The translations under genes and the position numbers were made by a program. The notes beneath the pieces were generated by a model. The model saw only the letters and a list, made by a program, of their open reading frames with translations. It searched no databases and was not told where the DNA came from. Of a stretch of DNA of 64,000 nt, positions 44,516 through 55,640 are shown one piece after another; the first letter of the stretch is position 1; each line of letters begins with the position of its first letter. Source of the DNA: Ochotona curzoniae (Eukaryota > Chordata > Mammalia > Lagomorpha > Ochotonidae); contig NW_024467120.1 in NCBI RefSeq assembly GCF_017591425.1, forward strand, positions 7,750,001 to 7,814,000, read 5' to 3'.

Positions 44516-44830
44516 TAGCGGGCACTGTGGCTCAGCAGAATGAGCCGTAGTTGGGACACTGGCATCCCACGTTATGGTGTCTGTTCAAATCAAGCCCACC
44601 ACGCTTCCAAGTGAACATTCTGCTAACATGCCTGGGTAGGCAGCAGGCAATGAAGAGCTCAAGTACTTGCAACCTACATGGGAGTCTCAGATACAGTGCC
44701 TAGCTTCCGCCTGGCCCAGCCCTGGCTGGTATGGACGTTTAGAGAGTGAGCCAGCAATCAGAATATCTCAGTCTCTCTCTCTTGCTCTTGCTCTCTCATT
44801 CCACCTTTGAAATACATAAACTAAAAAAAA
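44516..44830 (+). mobile_element. Older CSINE, forward
   Basis: Head GCGGGCACTGTGGCTCAGCAGAATGAGCCG, body CTGCTAACATGCCTGGG, and a (CT)-rich end before CCACCTTTGAAATACATAAA. With the reverse copy at 44117-44433 it forms an inverted SINE pair about 80 bp apart. Confidence 0.87.
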
Positions 44831-45724
44831 GCAATCACTCTGACCAATGATTTCAGTGACTTGTCAAAAGGTTCCTTAATTCTATAAATCACCAAATTAG
44901 ACCATTTCTAAACTGATTTTTGGGCTCTTCAAACTTAAAGGAAGAGTTGAAATAGCTGGGGGGAGCTATGAGGCCAGAGCACCTGCACTAGGGTGCATGT
45001 TAATTTGTTTGGAAATATTTATCTATGCATACATAGATGGTACACTTGATGAGTGACTATATTTGTGCTGCACTTAACATGCTTTTTCTCTGCCTTTAAT
45101 GCAATCAGTGCACATTATAGAGGCATGAATATGCAAATCTTGAATAAAGCTTGAATTTTTTAATTAAAAAAAACTAAATCAGGGGAATTACAAGCACCCA
45201 ATTTAACATTTTAAATATGAAATGAAATGTTCTCCTTCATTCTCATTCATTGCCATGGATCTTGTTGATATTTAGCATGGAACATGGTTATTTCAACCTG
45301 ATCTGTTTTTAAAGAAGTTGGCTTGGCTTTGCGGGAGATCAAGAGAAATGGGGGACAGGGAGGAAAGCATCTCAAGAATGATGTTTTTCCTGTCCTGGTA
45401 GATGTCACTGGTGCACAAAACAGGCTATGACTTGTGTACTTAGGAAGGGTACTGGCATACAAATACTGGGTTGGTAATTGGTTTTTCAAAAGAAAGTATA
45501 TTCCCCACTCAATGTTCTCTTAATTCGGAAATATAACTTTTCAATGGATGTAACACAGCAGCTCCCAACAATTACAGTTTTCTCCCCTAGGAAAAATTGC
45601 AAACTTCTCCCTCTCCTTTCTTTTCAAACTGATGGACAAATGCCTTCTCTTTAGCCTGCGCTCTTGCTGAAGAGGAAAGCGATCCTCTCCTCTGGCTTGG
45701 GATTAAAGAATCCACGCTGCAATT
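44831..45724. other. Unique-looking DNA, no feature found
   Basis: An 80-codon reverse frame at 45247-45489 has no domain. No repeat recognised. Confidence 0.5.
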
Positions 45725-45838
45725 GGTTGATTATTTATTAAACACTTTCTCGTGTGGGATTCAGTACTGTCCATAATTAAATTATAAAGACTTATGCCTG
45801 GCTCCATGAAGTTCAGAATCTTCTATGGTTTAAGCAGC
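45725..45838 (+). mobile_element. Possible MIR-family fragment
   Basis: TTATTTATTAAACACTTTCTCGTGTGGGATTCAGTACTGT followed by GACTTATGCCTGGCTCCATGAAGTTCA follows the order of MIR/MIR3 (TTATTGAGCAC... then CCTGCCCT...AGCTCA). Weak but consistent. It lies just upstream of the half-L1. Confidence 0.5.
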
Positions 45839-46906
45839 TGAGTGATTCTGGCCCAGTGGCTGCCCATGATAACAGTAGTAATTACACTTTATGGAGAATC
45901 AAAATGGCAGAACGGGTAAGGACATGTTGAAACAGATGGAGAAACATTAGCCAGTGCGAAGCAGAGAGGGCACATTTCAGTAAACAGGAGAGGACAGAAC
46001 AACAGCAGAGGAGTAGGGACTTTCACCAGGAACTCAGGAGGTGAACCCAGAAAAACAACTGCTCATCCTGCTGATTTGTTTAATTTCATCGGGAGCAGAG
46101 ACAGACTGGCAGGTCCCAGATGGGCAGTATGGGAACAGGGTGGATTTTGCAGCCTAGTCTGCCCCTTAGAGCTGTACTGGGTGCCATTTTGTGTAGGGAA
46201 GCAAAAGCTATGGGACAGAACTGAGCTGGGAGTGAACTCATTTCTGGCTCAATGAGCTGCAACAATGTGGCTTTCTACAGGTTCCACCCAAGATAGGTGT
46301 GGGTAGCCCCCAGACCTGATGGCCAGCAGCTCAAGAACTCTAGTAGTGGCACATCAGGTGCAGTTTTGTATCATGTGGCAAAGGCTTTTAGACTTTAGGA
46401 ATAACAGTAAGCTGTGCATGCTCTAAGCAGGGAGTGAACTCACTTCCAGTTCAGTGCATTGCACTGGTCCCACAAGGAAAATAATACTGGCTTTCATATC
46501 GTATGGGTCAAAATAGGTCTGTGTGGACCTCAGACTTAATGGACAACAGGTCCCAGCAAGAACAGCACCACCAACAACCTAGCTATATAGGACATCTGGT
46601 GTCTCCCTAATCCTGGGACCTGCTCCAACCGGAAGTGGGAAAAAGATTGTACAGACAATAGTGCAGCCTCAGCACAGGATCACAGGAGGTGGAGAGTGAT
46701 AAGTCAGGAGCTGGGGCTATGGAGACCATGGTAGAAATCTAACATATAAACCCAGACCTGGAACTTACTGGAGGGAGTGGCTCAGTGGCCGCAAACAACA
46801 ACCCGAGGGTACCGATTGTAATAAGTAAAATTGAATTGTAGACTTGTGGGTGACACAACTTGGAAACCTCCCCCAAGGAGAAGGATCTGATAACCCCAGA
46901 AGTACA

Positions 46907-47650
46907 ATGAGCAAAAGCAAAAGAGTCAAAGGCACAATGAATATCACTGAAGATTCGCCTGCAAAGGAGGAAAAGCCTTTGCCAAGCTCAGAGTTAACTG
47001 AGGAAGACATTGAGAAAATGGGGGATACAGAATTCAAAACACTTGTTATAAAACTTATCAATGAGAGCACATAATACAGGAGTTCAAGAAATTTGAGGAA
47101 TATGTCACACCGGAAATCAAATGAAAGCTGATATATCAGAAATGAAGAATTTAGTGGAACAAATTAAAAATATAGTGGATTGTCTCCAAAACAGAATGAA
47201 TGAAGCAGAAGAAAGAATCTCAGAATTGAAGATATTACCTGTCATTAGGAGGAAACAAACAACTGGAAGCAGAGCTGGCTCAACCTAAAAAAAGGACTCA
47301 ATTGAAAGACACTATTAAAAGGTCAAATATAAGAATCATGGGAGTTCCAGAAAGGGCAGAAAGAGAAACTGGGTTTCTAAATGCATTTAATGAAATAATA
47401 AGGGAAAATTTTCCTAATTTAGAGAAAGAATTGGGAAACAACATCCAGGAGGGGCACAAAACTCCCAACAAGATTGACTAAAAGCAATCTTCACCGTGAC
47501 ATATAATATTCAAGCTCTCTTCAATCGAACATAAGGAAAAGATCCTTAAATGTGCACGTGAAAAAAAATCAGTTGACACATAGAATATGCCTCTTCCAAA
47601 CCTGCCCTACAAATGATTGTTAAAGATGTACTCTTGACAGAGAAGAGGAA
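46907..47650 (+). pseudogene. ORF1 (L1 RNA-binding chaperone) of the half-L1, damaged
   Basis: The start is ATG at 46907 (reads MSKSKRVKGTMN), chosen over the in-frame upstream ATG at 46844 because that one lies in 5'UTR sequence. The first frame stops near 47074. After a frame change come the coiled coil (QNRMNEAEERISELK near 47190-47240), a hinge with IRIMGVPE near 47330-47350, and the RNA-recognition part (LNAFNEIIRENFPNLE). Text continues HKTPNKID with a stop, to HKEKILKCARE near 47530-47565. It then jumps to the extreme C terminus (NLPYK...LLK, near 47605): an internal stretch of the C-terminal domain is deleted. Nonfunctional. Confidence 0.8.
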
Positions 47651-47666
47651 TAGCACCCAAACAAAA

Positions 47667-47856
47667 GGCATTCCCTGTTGATTTTGTTTTATGGCTTTTC
47701 ATTTAAGTGTGTAATGGAAACTATCATATTTAGTAGCATGTTATTTAACTTGTGGTATTCCAAATTTTTTTTTCCTGTTGTTGATTTTCTTTGTGGCTTT
47801 TCATTGAAGGGGATGTATAGTAACTGTGTAATGGAGATTATCATATCCATATCTGA
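47667..47856 (+). repeat. Imperfect direct repeat in the half-L1 3'UTR
   Basis: GATTTTGTTTTATGGCTTTTCATT ... TGTGTAATGGAAACTATCATAT (47679-47730) recurs in diverged form as GATTTTCTTTGTGGCTTTTCATT ... TGTGTAATGGAGATTATCATAT (about 47786-47847). The second copy carries a short insertion (GAAGGGGATGTATAGTAAC). The duplicated unit is about 60-70 bp. Confidence 0.85.
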
Positions 47857-48153
47857 GGACACAATACAGTACTCATCTCTGCTTCCAGACCAAAGATTGA
47901 CTCCAAACGAAACTGTTTAGTATATCTTGACAACAGGATGCTGGACTTTCTGTCATTGTCCATGCCTGCAATGATGGACATATGACTGTATATGAAGAAC
48001 TATACTTTAGTAATGATATAGGGGAACTCAGTGGGTAGGGGGAGGGAACTGGGGAGGGGATAAGGGAAATCCCATGATCTATGGAACTGTATCATAAAAT
48101 GATAATAATAGTAACAAATAAGCAAAATTTAAAAATTAATAATTACACCTTAT

Positions 48154-49639
48154 AATTATGCAACATTTGATTTCAAATTCTTTCTGCCTGGGTGTTCTCA
48201 ATGTTTTTGAACCTTACTTCTCAAACTTGGGAAGAAAAACGTTATCTCGAAGACTCTAGTGGTACTTCTGATAGAGTTCCTTAAAGTTCTGTAGGGCTAG
48301 TCTAATGATAATTGCCCCAAATATAACCCTAATTTATATGCTAGTGTGAACAAGCAGACGGAAATCCGGCAGACAAAGGGAAAACAATGCTTGGTCTTTC
48401 CCAGTCTGCTCCCAGTCGGCTCCTGGTATTCATAGAGCTTTGCATTAGATTTCCAAGCCAAGGCACTTTATAGGAGAAATTCCTCCTGAAATGGATTTAA
48501 TCCCAGTATTTTATACCTGCTATTAACCTCATAGCTCAAGACATGCAATTTGAACATTTTTGCCAAAAAATACGAAATCCTCCAAGACTGTGGCCCTTGC
48601 TGCCTCAGTGTAGTAAATTAAACTATTTAAGAAGTGATGAAATGATCTAAATCAGCACCGATTTCATGATAGCAAAATTTTAATCCATGATTTCCTAAGC
48701 CCTTGTCTTTCTGGGATCAGAGAGCCAGATGGACTTTTTTCTTCCCTTCTTGGTAATATCAAGTTTAAACTAAGTTTTGCTTTTATTTATACCTAAGTAA
48801 GAAAAAAAAGTGTAAATTTAATTTGAAAATACACCAGTGTTCATTAGGTTTAGAAAAATATTTTCAAGTTCCAAATACCTGAGTTTGTATAAAGGAAAAC
48901 TCTATGATTTGAGCTCATAGAATCAGCGCTAATAAATCACATAATAGCACCTTAATCAAGAATGGTAGAATCCAGACAGTGCTACTTTCTAACAAATCCT
49001 CATTTTCCTAAGTGACCTGGATCAGCTCTTTCCATTTACACAGAACCAACACGTCCCAGTGGCAAGCACGTTCTGGCCCACACAGCTCCAGACCGAGGTG
49101 GCTTTGGTCTTGCCTGCTCTTTCCTTCACAACACACACTCCTTGCTGCCGCTGCTGCATTGAAATGCAAAGTCCCCATGCTGCCCTGTGCAGAGTAGTCC
49201 CAATTCTCATTGTCATTCTAATACATGGAGGATTTGTGTGGTGCTAGCCATTGTGGAAAGGTGGGGAAAATCTGCAAACAGGGTGTGATTTAGGTCTATT
49301 TCCAACCAAAAATACCACAACAGGGAAATGAGTCATCCTAAAAAATCTTTGGGCTTTCTTGCAGCAGGCGTTTCATTTTGGCTGCCTGCATGGCTGTAGG
49401 TTATGCCTAGGTACGTGTAAGGTGGTGTGATTTTACATGTCAACACAGCAAGGAGCACAAGAGACACTCTGTCAACACGCATAACCATTAGTCTATCTGC
49501 AGCTGATGCCTTCGAGTCATCTTATTGAGAATCAGGGCAAGCCGAATACATTGCTCCCTCACGGTACAGATGGATACCAGGAAACCGAGCAGATGCATTG
49601 AAGCTAATCAGGCAGAGGCACAGCAGGGGAACTGAAAGG
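48154..49639. other. Unique-looking DNA, no feature found
   Basis: Low repeat density. No frame with a domain and no recognisable element. Confidence 0.5.
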
Positions 49640-50110
49640 CAGCCTTCTCATGCCTTCATGAACCTTAATTAAAGAGCTCAGTGCCTCTTTTTGTTTTATC
49701 TGTTGCCAGTGTTTGGTCTCCTATTGTGAATGTCTTTTCCTTTCCTTTTTTTTTTTTTTTTTTTTAAGTAACCATCAATTTGCAGTGATAATCTAATGGG
49801 AGCCGGCACAGTCCCATGTCTGTGAAAGAGCAATAATGGCTGTGGCTGCCCTGGAAAGAAACAGCCTCTGCCTCTACAGCTGCAAACTCATGTTGATGAG
49901 AGCCAGCCAGCCACAAAAGGGGATGGCAGAGGGGATGGGAGGACTCAGGACACCCCCCCAAAACCCATCCCACACACTCTCAGCAATAGCCAACAAACCC
50001 CAATGTCTGTAAGGAAGAGAGAGAAATAAATTATTGAGCAGGCTCCTAACAGCAGGCAAGTGGAAAAGGCAGCTGCAGATTTGTGCTTCACACCCCAGTA
50101 ATAAATACAG
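49640..50110. other. Candidate conserved non-coding block
   Basis: A repeat-poor stretch of mixed composition with several TAAT/ATTA homeodomain-type cores (CTTAATTAAAG near 49665, GATAATCTAATGGG near 49787) and CAATAATGG, CAATCA-type words, without any open frame. A poly-T run (49748-49765) divides it. That it is conserved is only a guess from its texture; no comparison could be made. Confidence 0.25.
49748..49765. repeat. Poly-T run
   Basis: About 18 uninterrupted T residues with no adjacent SINE or L1 body, so it is a simple repeat rather than an antisense tail. Confidence 0.9.
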
Positions 50111-50744
50111 TGTTGAGAGAAGAAGTCTGTCCTGTTAGAGTCATGGGCTTGGAGACAGCCTCTGCCCTGTCTCTTCCGAGGAGTAGAGATTACAGCAAAG
50201 GTTGCTGGCTGGGCTCAGTGCCATTCCCTGGGCTGGGAGGGGTGAGGAGATAGAAAGTCGTGAAGGATTTAACCCCACAGCCCTTTGAGAGAAGCCAGGG
50301 AAAAGAAAACTGGTCCTTACAGACAATGTTTTCAAATTGTGCCTCCATGCAGAATTTCAGATTTGCAAAATGAAAAGAGTCTGATGGACGAATAATGAGG
50401 AGGAGGATTGCCAACCAACGTTACATAGTTAATGCTATTGAACCGTGAGATGACAAGTCACTGAGGTGTTTAATTCTCCACATTTTGTCACCATCAAAAA
50501 ACCAAGTGTGGACTCCATTCAGGGTCCACAGGAAGGGGGTAAATGTACAGCCCTCCCAAAACCAACTCCTGGGGCAACAATAATCCCTTCATTGCCTTAT
50601 TCCAATAGTTGATGTGTCCTTGACATGCAGTGCTCTACTAGATAATGTTTCTTGGGCTCCGTTTTGTAGATAATTCTATCTTGCATATGTGTTAGGAGGC
50701 AATGAAAACAGGAATTTTATCTTAACAACTTATGTGCAAAGATA
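50111..50744. other. Unique-looking DNA, no feature found
   Basis: No repeat or coding signature recognised. Confidence 0.45.
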
Positions 50745-50920
50745 GCAGAGTAGCTGTAGAAAAAGCATCAAATTAGAACTCAGACGCTCTAAATCCTGGT
50801 TGTAGCCCAGGTTTTCCACTCTGTCTTGGGCCAAGACGTTTAACCCTCCTCATGCCACTTCCCCGGATAATCCAATAGGAGGATGACAAAGGGTACTTAT
50901 GGGCTGGGTGAAACTGCTTC
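50745..50920 (+). mobile_element. MIR, forward
   Basis: The order of MIR is clear: GTAGCTGTAGAAAAAGCATCAAATTAGAACTCAGACG, then CTAAATCCTGGTTGTAGCCCAGG, CCACTCTGTCTTGGGCCAAGACGTTTAACCCTCC, and AATAGGAGGATGACAAAGGGTACTTATGGG. It is a tRNA-derived SINE shared by all mammals. Confidence 0.85.
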
Positions 50921-51667
50921 GGGTTGTGATCCTATTTTACATCCTCCTCACCCCCCGAATCAAGGCAAATAGTATTTCTAGGTAACCAGTCACATGCCCC
51001 TAGGTCCTTCATTCCCCAGAGGAACAAACTCCAATTGTGGGGATTAGATGTTTCAGAGGTGTCCAGAACGGAAGCTATTTAGCCTGGGCAGTGGCCCTCT
51101 CTAGGTGTGAGATGAACCCTGCTTCAAAATCCCCTAACCTAGTGCCCCAACTGTGGCTCTTCAGAACTGCACTCACTCACACATCTCGGGGAGTGTTCCA
51201 TCATAGGAGCCCAGGACTGCTGGCCTTGGTCATTGCTCCTGTAGCGTCTGTTTGACTTGCACCTCCCTGTTCCCGGCCCTGCCTCTCAGACCATCTGGCC
51301 TGCTATTCTGGATGATTGTGATATGGATCTTGGGTCCACCATGTTGTGCTGACCTATTAGACTCTGCACTGCATGCTTCTCTGTAGAACGCAATGGGTCC
51401 AAAAATGTGACAGGAATGAGTCTTGACATGTGTGAGTTGATGCCTAGTGTTTAGTCAATTACAATTAGTAAGTTATTAAGTCAGGCCAAAACAGAAGCAT
51501 GGAATGATCTTCATTCTCACATCTCATGAGAGACCGGCCCGCAAAAGCAGAAGGAGGATTTATGCAGCCCGCTCGCTGTGCATCTTCTCCTAAGGGACAA
51601 AGACAGAAGAAGGAAGCACTCCCTGGCTCCTTTCTCCTCATTTGCGAATAGATATATTCTTTAAAGC
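50921..51667. other. Unique-looking DNA, no feature found
   Basis: A 72-codon frame at 51037-51255 lacks a domain. No repeat recognised. Confidence 0.5.
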
Positions 51668-51962
51668 ATGGTTAGTTCTCCATTTCTGTGGGCTCTATAT
51701 CCCTAGAGTCAATCAACTGTGGATCAAATACATTTGGGGAAAAACATGTGTGTACTGGAAATGGTCTTTGCCTTTTAGTTATTTCCTAAACAATATGGCT
51801 TGGTAGGTATTCTAAGTAATCTACAGGTGATTTAGTATACATGAGAAGATGTGTAGAGGTTACATGTGAAATGCTACATGGTTTTATGCATGGGACTTGA
51901 GCATCAATTAAGTTTTACTATACACAGATGAACCTGGATACTGAAGGACAACTATCTACGTC
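51668..51962 (+). mobile_element. Tigger-group non-autonomous DNA transposon
   Basis: The text TCCATTTCTGTGGGCTCTATATCCCTAGAGTCAATCAACTGTGGATCAAATACATTTGGGGAAAA, then GTAGGTATTCTAAGTAATCTACAGGTGATTTAGTATACATGAGAAGATGTGTAGAGGTTA and GGACTTGAGCATC, reproduces a short mariner/Tigger-derived element in order. The ends are mutually inverted in part (GGATACTGAAGGACAACT at the right). No transposase. Confidence 0.85.
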
Positions 51963-52395
51963 TTTGAAGTGAGCACAATACTTTATTATCATTCGCTTAG
52001 AAACTTGTGAATCAGAATATGGAAATCTGAAAAAAATTTTGTGAGTAAGGGTTGCTTTTATTTCAAGTTGGACTGCTTGAAGACACCTTAAATTTCCCTG
52101 GAATTAAATGTTGAAGCATAATGTTTTGATCTTTAGCCGGCCTGAAATGGTGAGTGGTGAGTATGAGTGTAGGCCAGTTGGCTGCTCTAGAGGAACCTTG
52201 CATTTAGAAAACCTTTGTTCTATGGCTCTTTGGTTAATTCATGCCTGTTGTACAAATATGTTTGTACTTCCAAATGATTTCATATTTGCTAAAATGTGCT
52301 TTCAGCACCTGAGAGCCAATTTTGACTCATATTTGTAACATTCCTGTATACACTATCACTAATATATTTCTAGAGGGCTAATGGTTGCTTACTAT
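51963..52395. other. No recognisable feature
   Basis: A 76-codon forward frame (52108-52338) shows no domain. AT-rich. Confidence 0.45.
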
Positions 52396-52775
52396 CATTC
52401 GTGGATGTAAAAATACACCTGTCTTAGTCCTTTTAATGCTCTAACAACAAAAATCTTGATACTAGGCAATTTATAAAGAAAAGATCTCTATTTTGGCCCA
52501 TGGCTCTGGAGCAGCATGAGAAGCCCAAGATGAGGCAGCTATGTCTGGTGACGGATGGGTGAACTCAGTGTGGAAAACAGAAAGCAAATGGGTGGGTGGG
52601 AGTGGAAGAGAAAGAAAAGGGGTCAAACTCATATGATAGTGAATAGATTTCCATGAGAAAAGCAAAGATCTGGTCATGAGGGCTCCATGCCATGACTGAA
52701 ACATCTTCCACTAGGCCTCAACAAGGAGGAATTAAGTTCCTCCCATGAATTCTGGGGACAAACTTCATTGTATTC
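52396..52775 (-). mobile_element. MaLR LTR (MST/MLT group), reverse
   Basis: Antisense LTR text: CTTAGTCCTTTTAATGCTCTAACAACAAAAATCTTGATACTAGGCAATTTATAAAGAAAAGATCTC at the left, GTCTGGTGACGG in the middle and a CTCCATGCCATGACTGAAACATC to CTCATGAATTCTGGGGACAAACTTCATTG end. Solo LTR, no internal region. Confidence 0.85.
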
Positions 52776-53833
52776 CCATTCATCCTCTACCGATATTTCT
52801 TTTACTGATTGATGTTGTTGTTCACCCAGAGGGGACTCAGCATGTAAACCTTAATGAGAATGTCAAATTTGCTCTGTAGCATGTAGGACAAGTACTGGAG
52901 TCAGGGGGCTGATGGAGTCCATGCATTCTTTGGTTCTCATCCATACATTCCCCACCCTGAAGGCTGGGGAAGTGCATACAGAATTAGGATGTCACAGTTT
53001 ATTTCTAAGGATGCAAATGTAAATAGCAGAGAGGGGAAGCTAAAAAGCGAAAGTGGCAAAAAACAATATATATATATTTTATATATATATATATCTTTAC
53101 TCTCAATTAATTATGGTATCACTGGATGGCTCACAAGTGAACATGCCAGCAAATGGACTCAGGTGGCATCTTACTTGCTTCCGGTGCAATATTTGCTGCC
53201 ATTGCTCATTTTGAAACATGTCTCTATCTGAATCAACCAACTAATTCATGAGACAACTTTTTCAAAGTTGATTAGCTTAATTTTAGCTACGGATTCCAAT
53301 CTAGGGAACAATGTTAATGGCCCAGAACACAGGTCACTGAATTTTAAATAACAGAGCAAGCACATAACATGTTTCCATTTAGTCCTCGCTCTCCTAGCTG
53401 CCTCTTAACCCTCTCCCCCCCCCACCAATCTCCTATAGGTATTCTTCATTTTATCTGTATACACGGTGACAAGAAATGTACCCTATGCAGAGGCTCACAT
53501 GTCAAGGAACAGAGAGAGCCCCCTGGCTCACAGCTCAGGAGAGCCGATGTCCTCCGTCTAACAGCCTTCCAGGAGTAACTGACTCCAGCCTATAAGCTCT
53601 TGAATGGTGGGAGGGTGGGACAAGCCTTTAGGTGACTGCAGCCACGGTAGACCCATGTAGGTGTGCCCGGACTCCTGGCACTGCAGAAGTGCTGAGCTAA
53701 TAGATGCTGCGTATTCAAGCCTCTGGATGTTGGGAAGATCTGTTATGTATTAGTAGGTATCTAATTCAGCACACTGACTAGTTACCCTCTGATGTCCCTT
53801 CCAGATTTGAGATTGTGTGAGTTTTCAGTGTAT
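52776..53833. other. Mostly unique, with an AT simple repeat
   Basis: A (TA)n tract lies at about 53068-53093, and a C-run near 53418-53426. Otherwise no recognised element or coding frame. Confidence 0.5.
53068..53093. repeat. (TA)n microsatellite
   Basis: Two TA runs separated by TTTT, self-complementary and able to form a small hairpin. Confidence 0.9.
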
Positions 53834-53877
53834 TAAAGAGAGAGAGAGAGAGAGAGAGGGAGGGAGGGAGAGAGAGT
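53834..53877. repeat. (GA)n/(GGGA)n microsatellite
   Basis: A purine-only tract: GA repeats, then GGGAGGGAGGGA, then GA again. Probably length-variable. Confidence 0.95.
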
Positions 53878-53880
53878 GAG

Positions 53881-55259
53881 TCACAGATACTGACTTTATT
53901 GATGTCTAAGCCATGCTTTCTTTTCTTTTCTCCTCTCTTCTTTTAAGCCCAATATATAATTGTGCTTACTTGTTGGGATTCATTTTTCTTTGTATTCAGG
54001 CTTGTCAGCTAGCTGAAACCTTATTAAGCCGGCTGGAGAAAGTGAAATAATTTAGGCTAGGGTCTTTGGAAACCCTAGGACGTCCAGCAAGGAAAAAGAA
54101 GATACCATCTGGTTGCTAATGCAGTGTGCCTTGCATGTGAAATAAGAGTGATCACAGCTCCAATAGGCAATTCTGAGGTGTCATTGATTGCTCTGGGTCT
54201 GAGCAGTTCTTTCTAATCCACCCTGTTATTTTCACCTTTAGCACCAGGCCCCATCAGAGCTGCTACTGAATGGTTCCTTCAGTCATGTACTCCAGGAGCT
54301 GCCACAACTGCTTTCTGCATAGATACATTTGTGACTTAAATGCTCTTGGCTCAATAAAAGAATTATAGTGCTTTATTGTGACTGGAGGAAGCGCAGGCAG
54401 GTCTTGCCACTGCAGTTCTAAAGATCTATTACGCTGCCAGATCAGGCCCCCGAGTTAATGTTTTGTATTAACATTTCTACTCTTGGTTCCTAGAAACAGA
54501 GGGGCAAGTGGCACGCCAATGCTTAATGTTGTTGAAAGAAATAAAAGATGGGAGTTGGACATTTAAACGATTTAAATACAAGAAAAATCTCAGCATGGTG
54601 AACCAAATTGCCCTCCTTCCCTGCTCCAGGCACCCCAGCCGACTTCACAATGCCTGAACCACAGTGTATTTGAAACCGCTGAAATGGTCTAGAAGACAGA
54701 CCCTAAGGAGATCAGCCGTGTGAAAAAAGATCGCCCTGTGCTCTCCGCATATCAAGTGCCTGGAATACATCAGGAACAAGCACAGTGGCCTGTTTCTATT
54801 TCTCAGTAGTATTCCTGTTGTAAATTGTGACTGGCAATTTATCTTAGGAGTCACTGGGGGAGGGGTTGGGCTCGCAGTGGGGAGGGAACAGGAAAAGTGG
54901 GCAGCAGAGAGGCTGCCCCATGAGGTGTGGGAGACGGCAGCTGCCTCTTTTAATATCCTAGCCCAGAGGGACCTGGACAGTTTTAGCCACCAAGTGTGTA
55001 CTCAGCAGGGTGCTTCTTATTGTCTCCTTTCACACACATTTTCACTTGCAAAGATTTTCATCAAGTCACTTCTTTAGTTCTTGTACTGGATTAGAGAAGA
55101 CGGACTCGAGAGTCTATGTACAGTTAAGAGTTGAGAGAACAAAATACAGAGGTTTAATCTTCTCTTTAAAAACCTGTAGCCAAGTCCACGTTTTAACCCT
55201 CGTACAGTGGGATACTTGGTGACTGGATGTTCATGTTCCCACTCCTGTGCAAATGTTAC
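53881..55259. other. Unique-looking DNA, no feature found
   Basis: Low repeat density. Chance frames near 54645-55222 on both strands lack domains. No splice context. Confidence 0.5.
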
Positions 55260-55640
55260 CACTATCTCCTTCTGGAACTTTACATTCCCCTAGAATGAAA
55301 CTCCCTATCTTTGGAGGAGTCACCTCCCATTTTCTCTTATCCCTGACCCTGAAACTCCTCTCATACCAGCCTCCTTTCTGTTTTTGATGATTTTAAATAC
55401 TTCATATAATTGGAATCATATGTGTAATACGTACACAGCACCCATGAGTACCACAGCCACATGTCAGTACCTCCTTCCTTTGTGTAGTTGAGTATTATTC
55501 CATCATATGGTGCTTATCCATTCACTGATTGATAGTGTGATAAATGCTAGTAGAATGATTTTAACACTACAGCACTATTAACCATGAATTGATAACTGCA
55601 TTTGTAACACCTAGGACTACATTTCCAAAACGGAACTCTT
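55260..55640 (-). mobile_element. Old L1 (L1M-type) fragment, reverse
   Basis: Antisense L1 3' text: ACTTCATATAATTGGAATCATATGTG near 55400, CCACATGTCAGTACCTCCTTCCTTTGTGTAGTTGAGTATTATTCCATCATATGGTGCTTATCCATTCAC near 55458-55526. Diverged, edges approximate. Confidence 0.8.

Larger units (their letters stand above)
45893..48139 (+). mobile_element. Half-L1 (HAL1-like) element: L1 5'UTR, ORF1, 3'UTR, no ORF2
   Basis: A complete insertion with a 14-bp duplication, TAATTACACTTTAT (45879-45892) and TAATTACACCTTAT (48140-48153), one mismatch. Inside: a 5'UTR (45893-46906) homologous to the one read in reverse at 6139-5165; a damaged ORF1 (46907-47650); and a 3'UTR (to about 48139) with a G-rich tract (GGGGGAGGGAACTGGGGAGGGG) and an A/AT-rich end. 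The usual 3.8-kb ORF2 is absent; ORF1 C-terminal sequence passes directly into the 3'UTR. Such ORF1-only elements depend on L1 ORF2 in trans. A rearranged normal L1 is the alternative, but the clean duplication argues that it inserted in this form. Confidence 0.82.

Noticed and set aside
46844..46906. Upstream in-frame ATG as the start of half-L1 ORF1
   Set aside because: The region before 46907 is 5'UTR-like and the usual ORF1 N terminus begins MSKSK-type at 46907.
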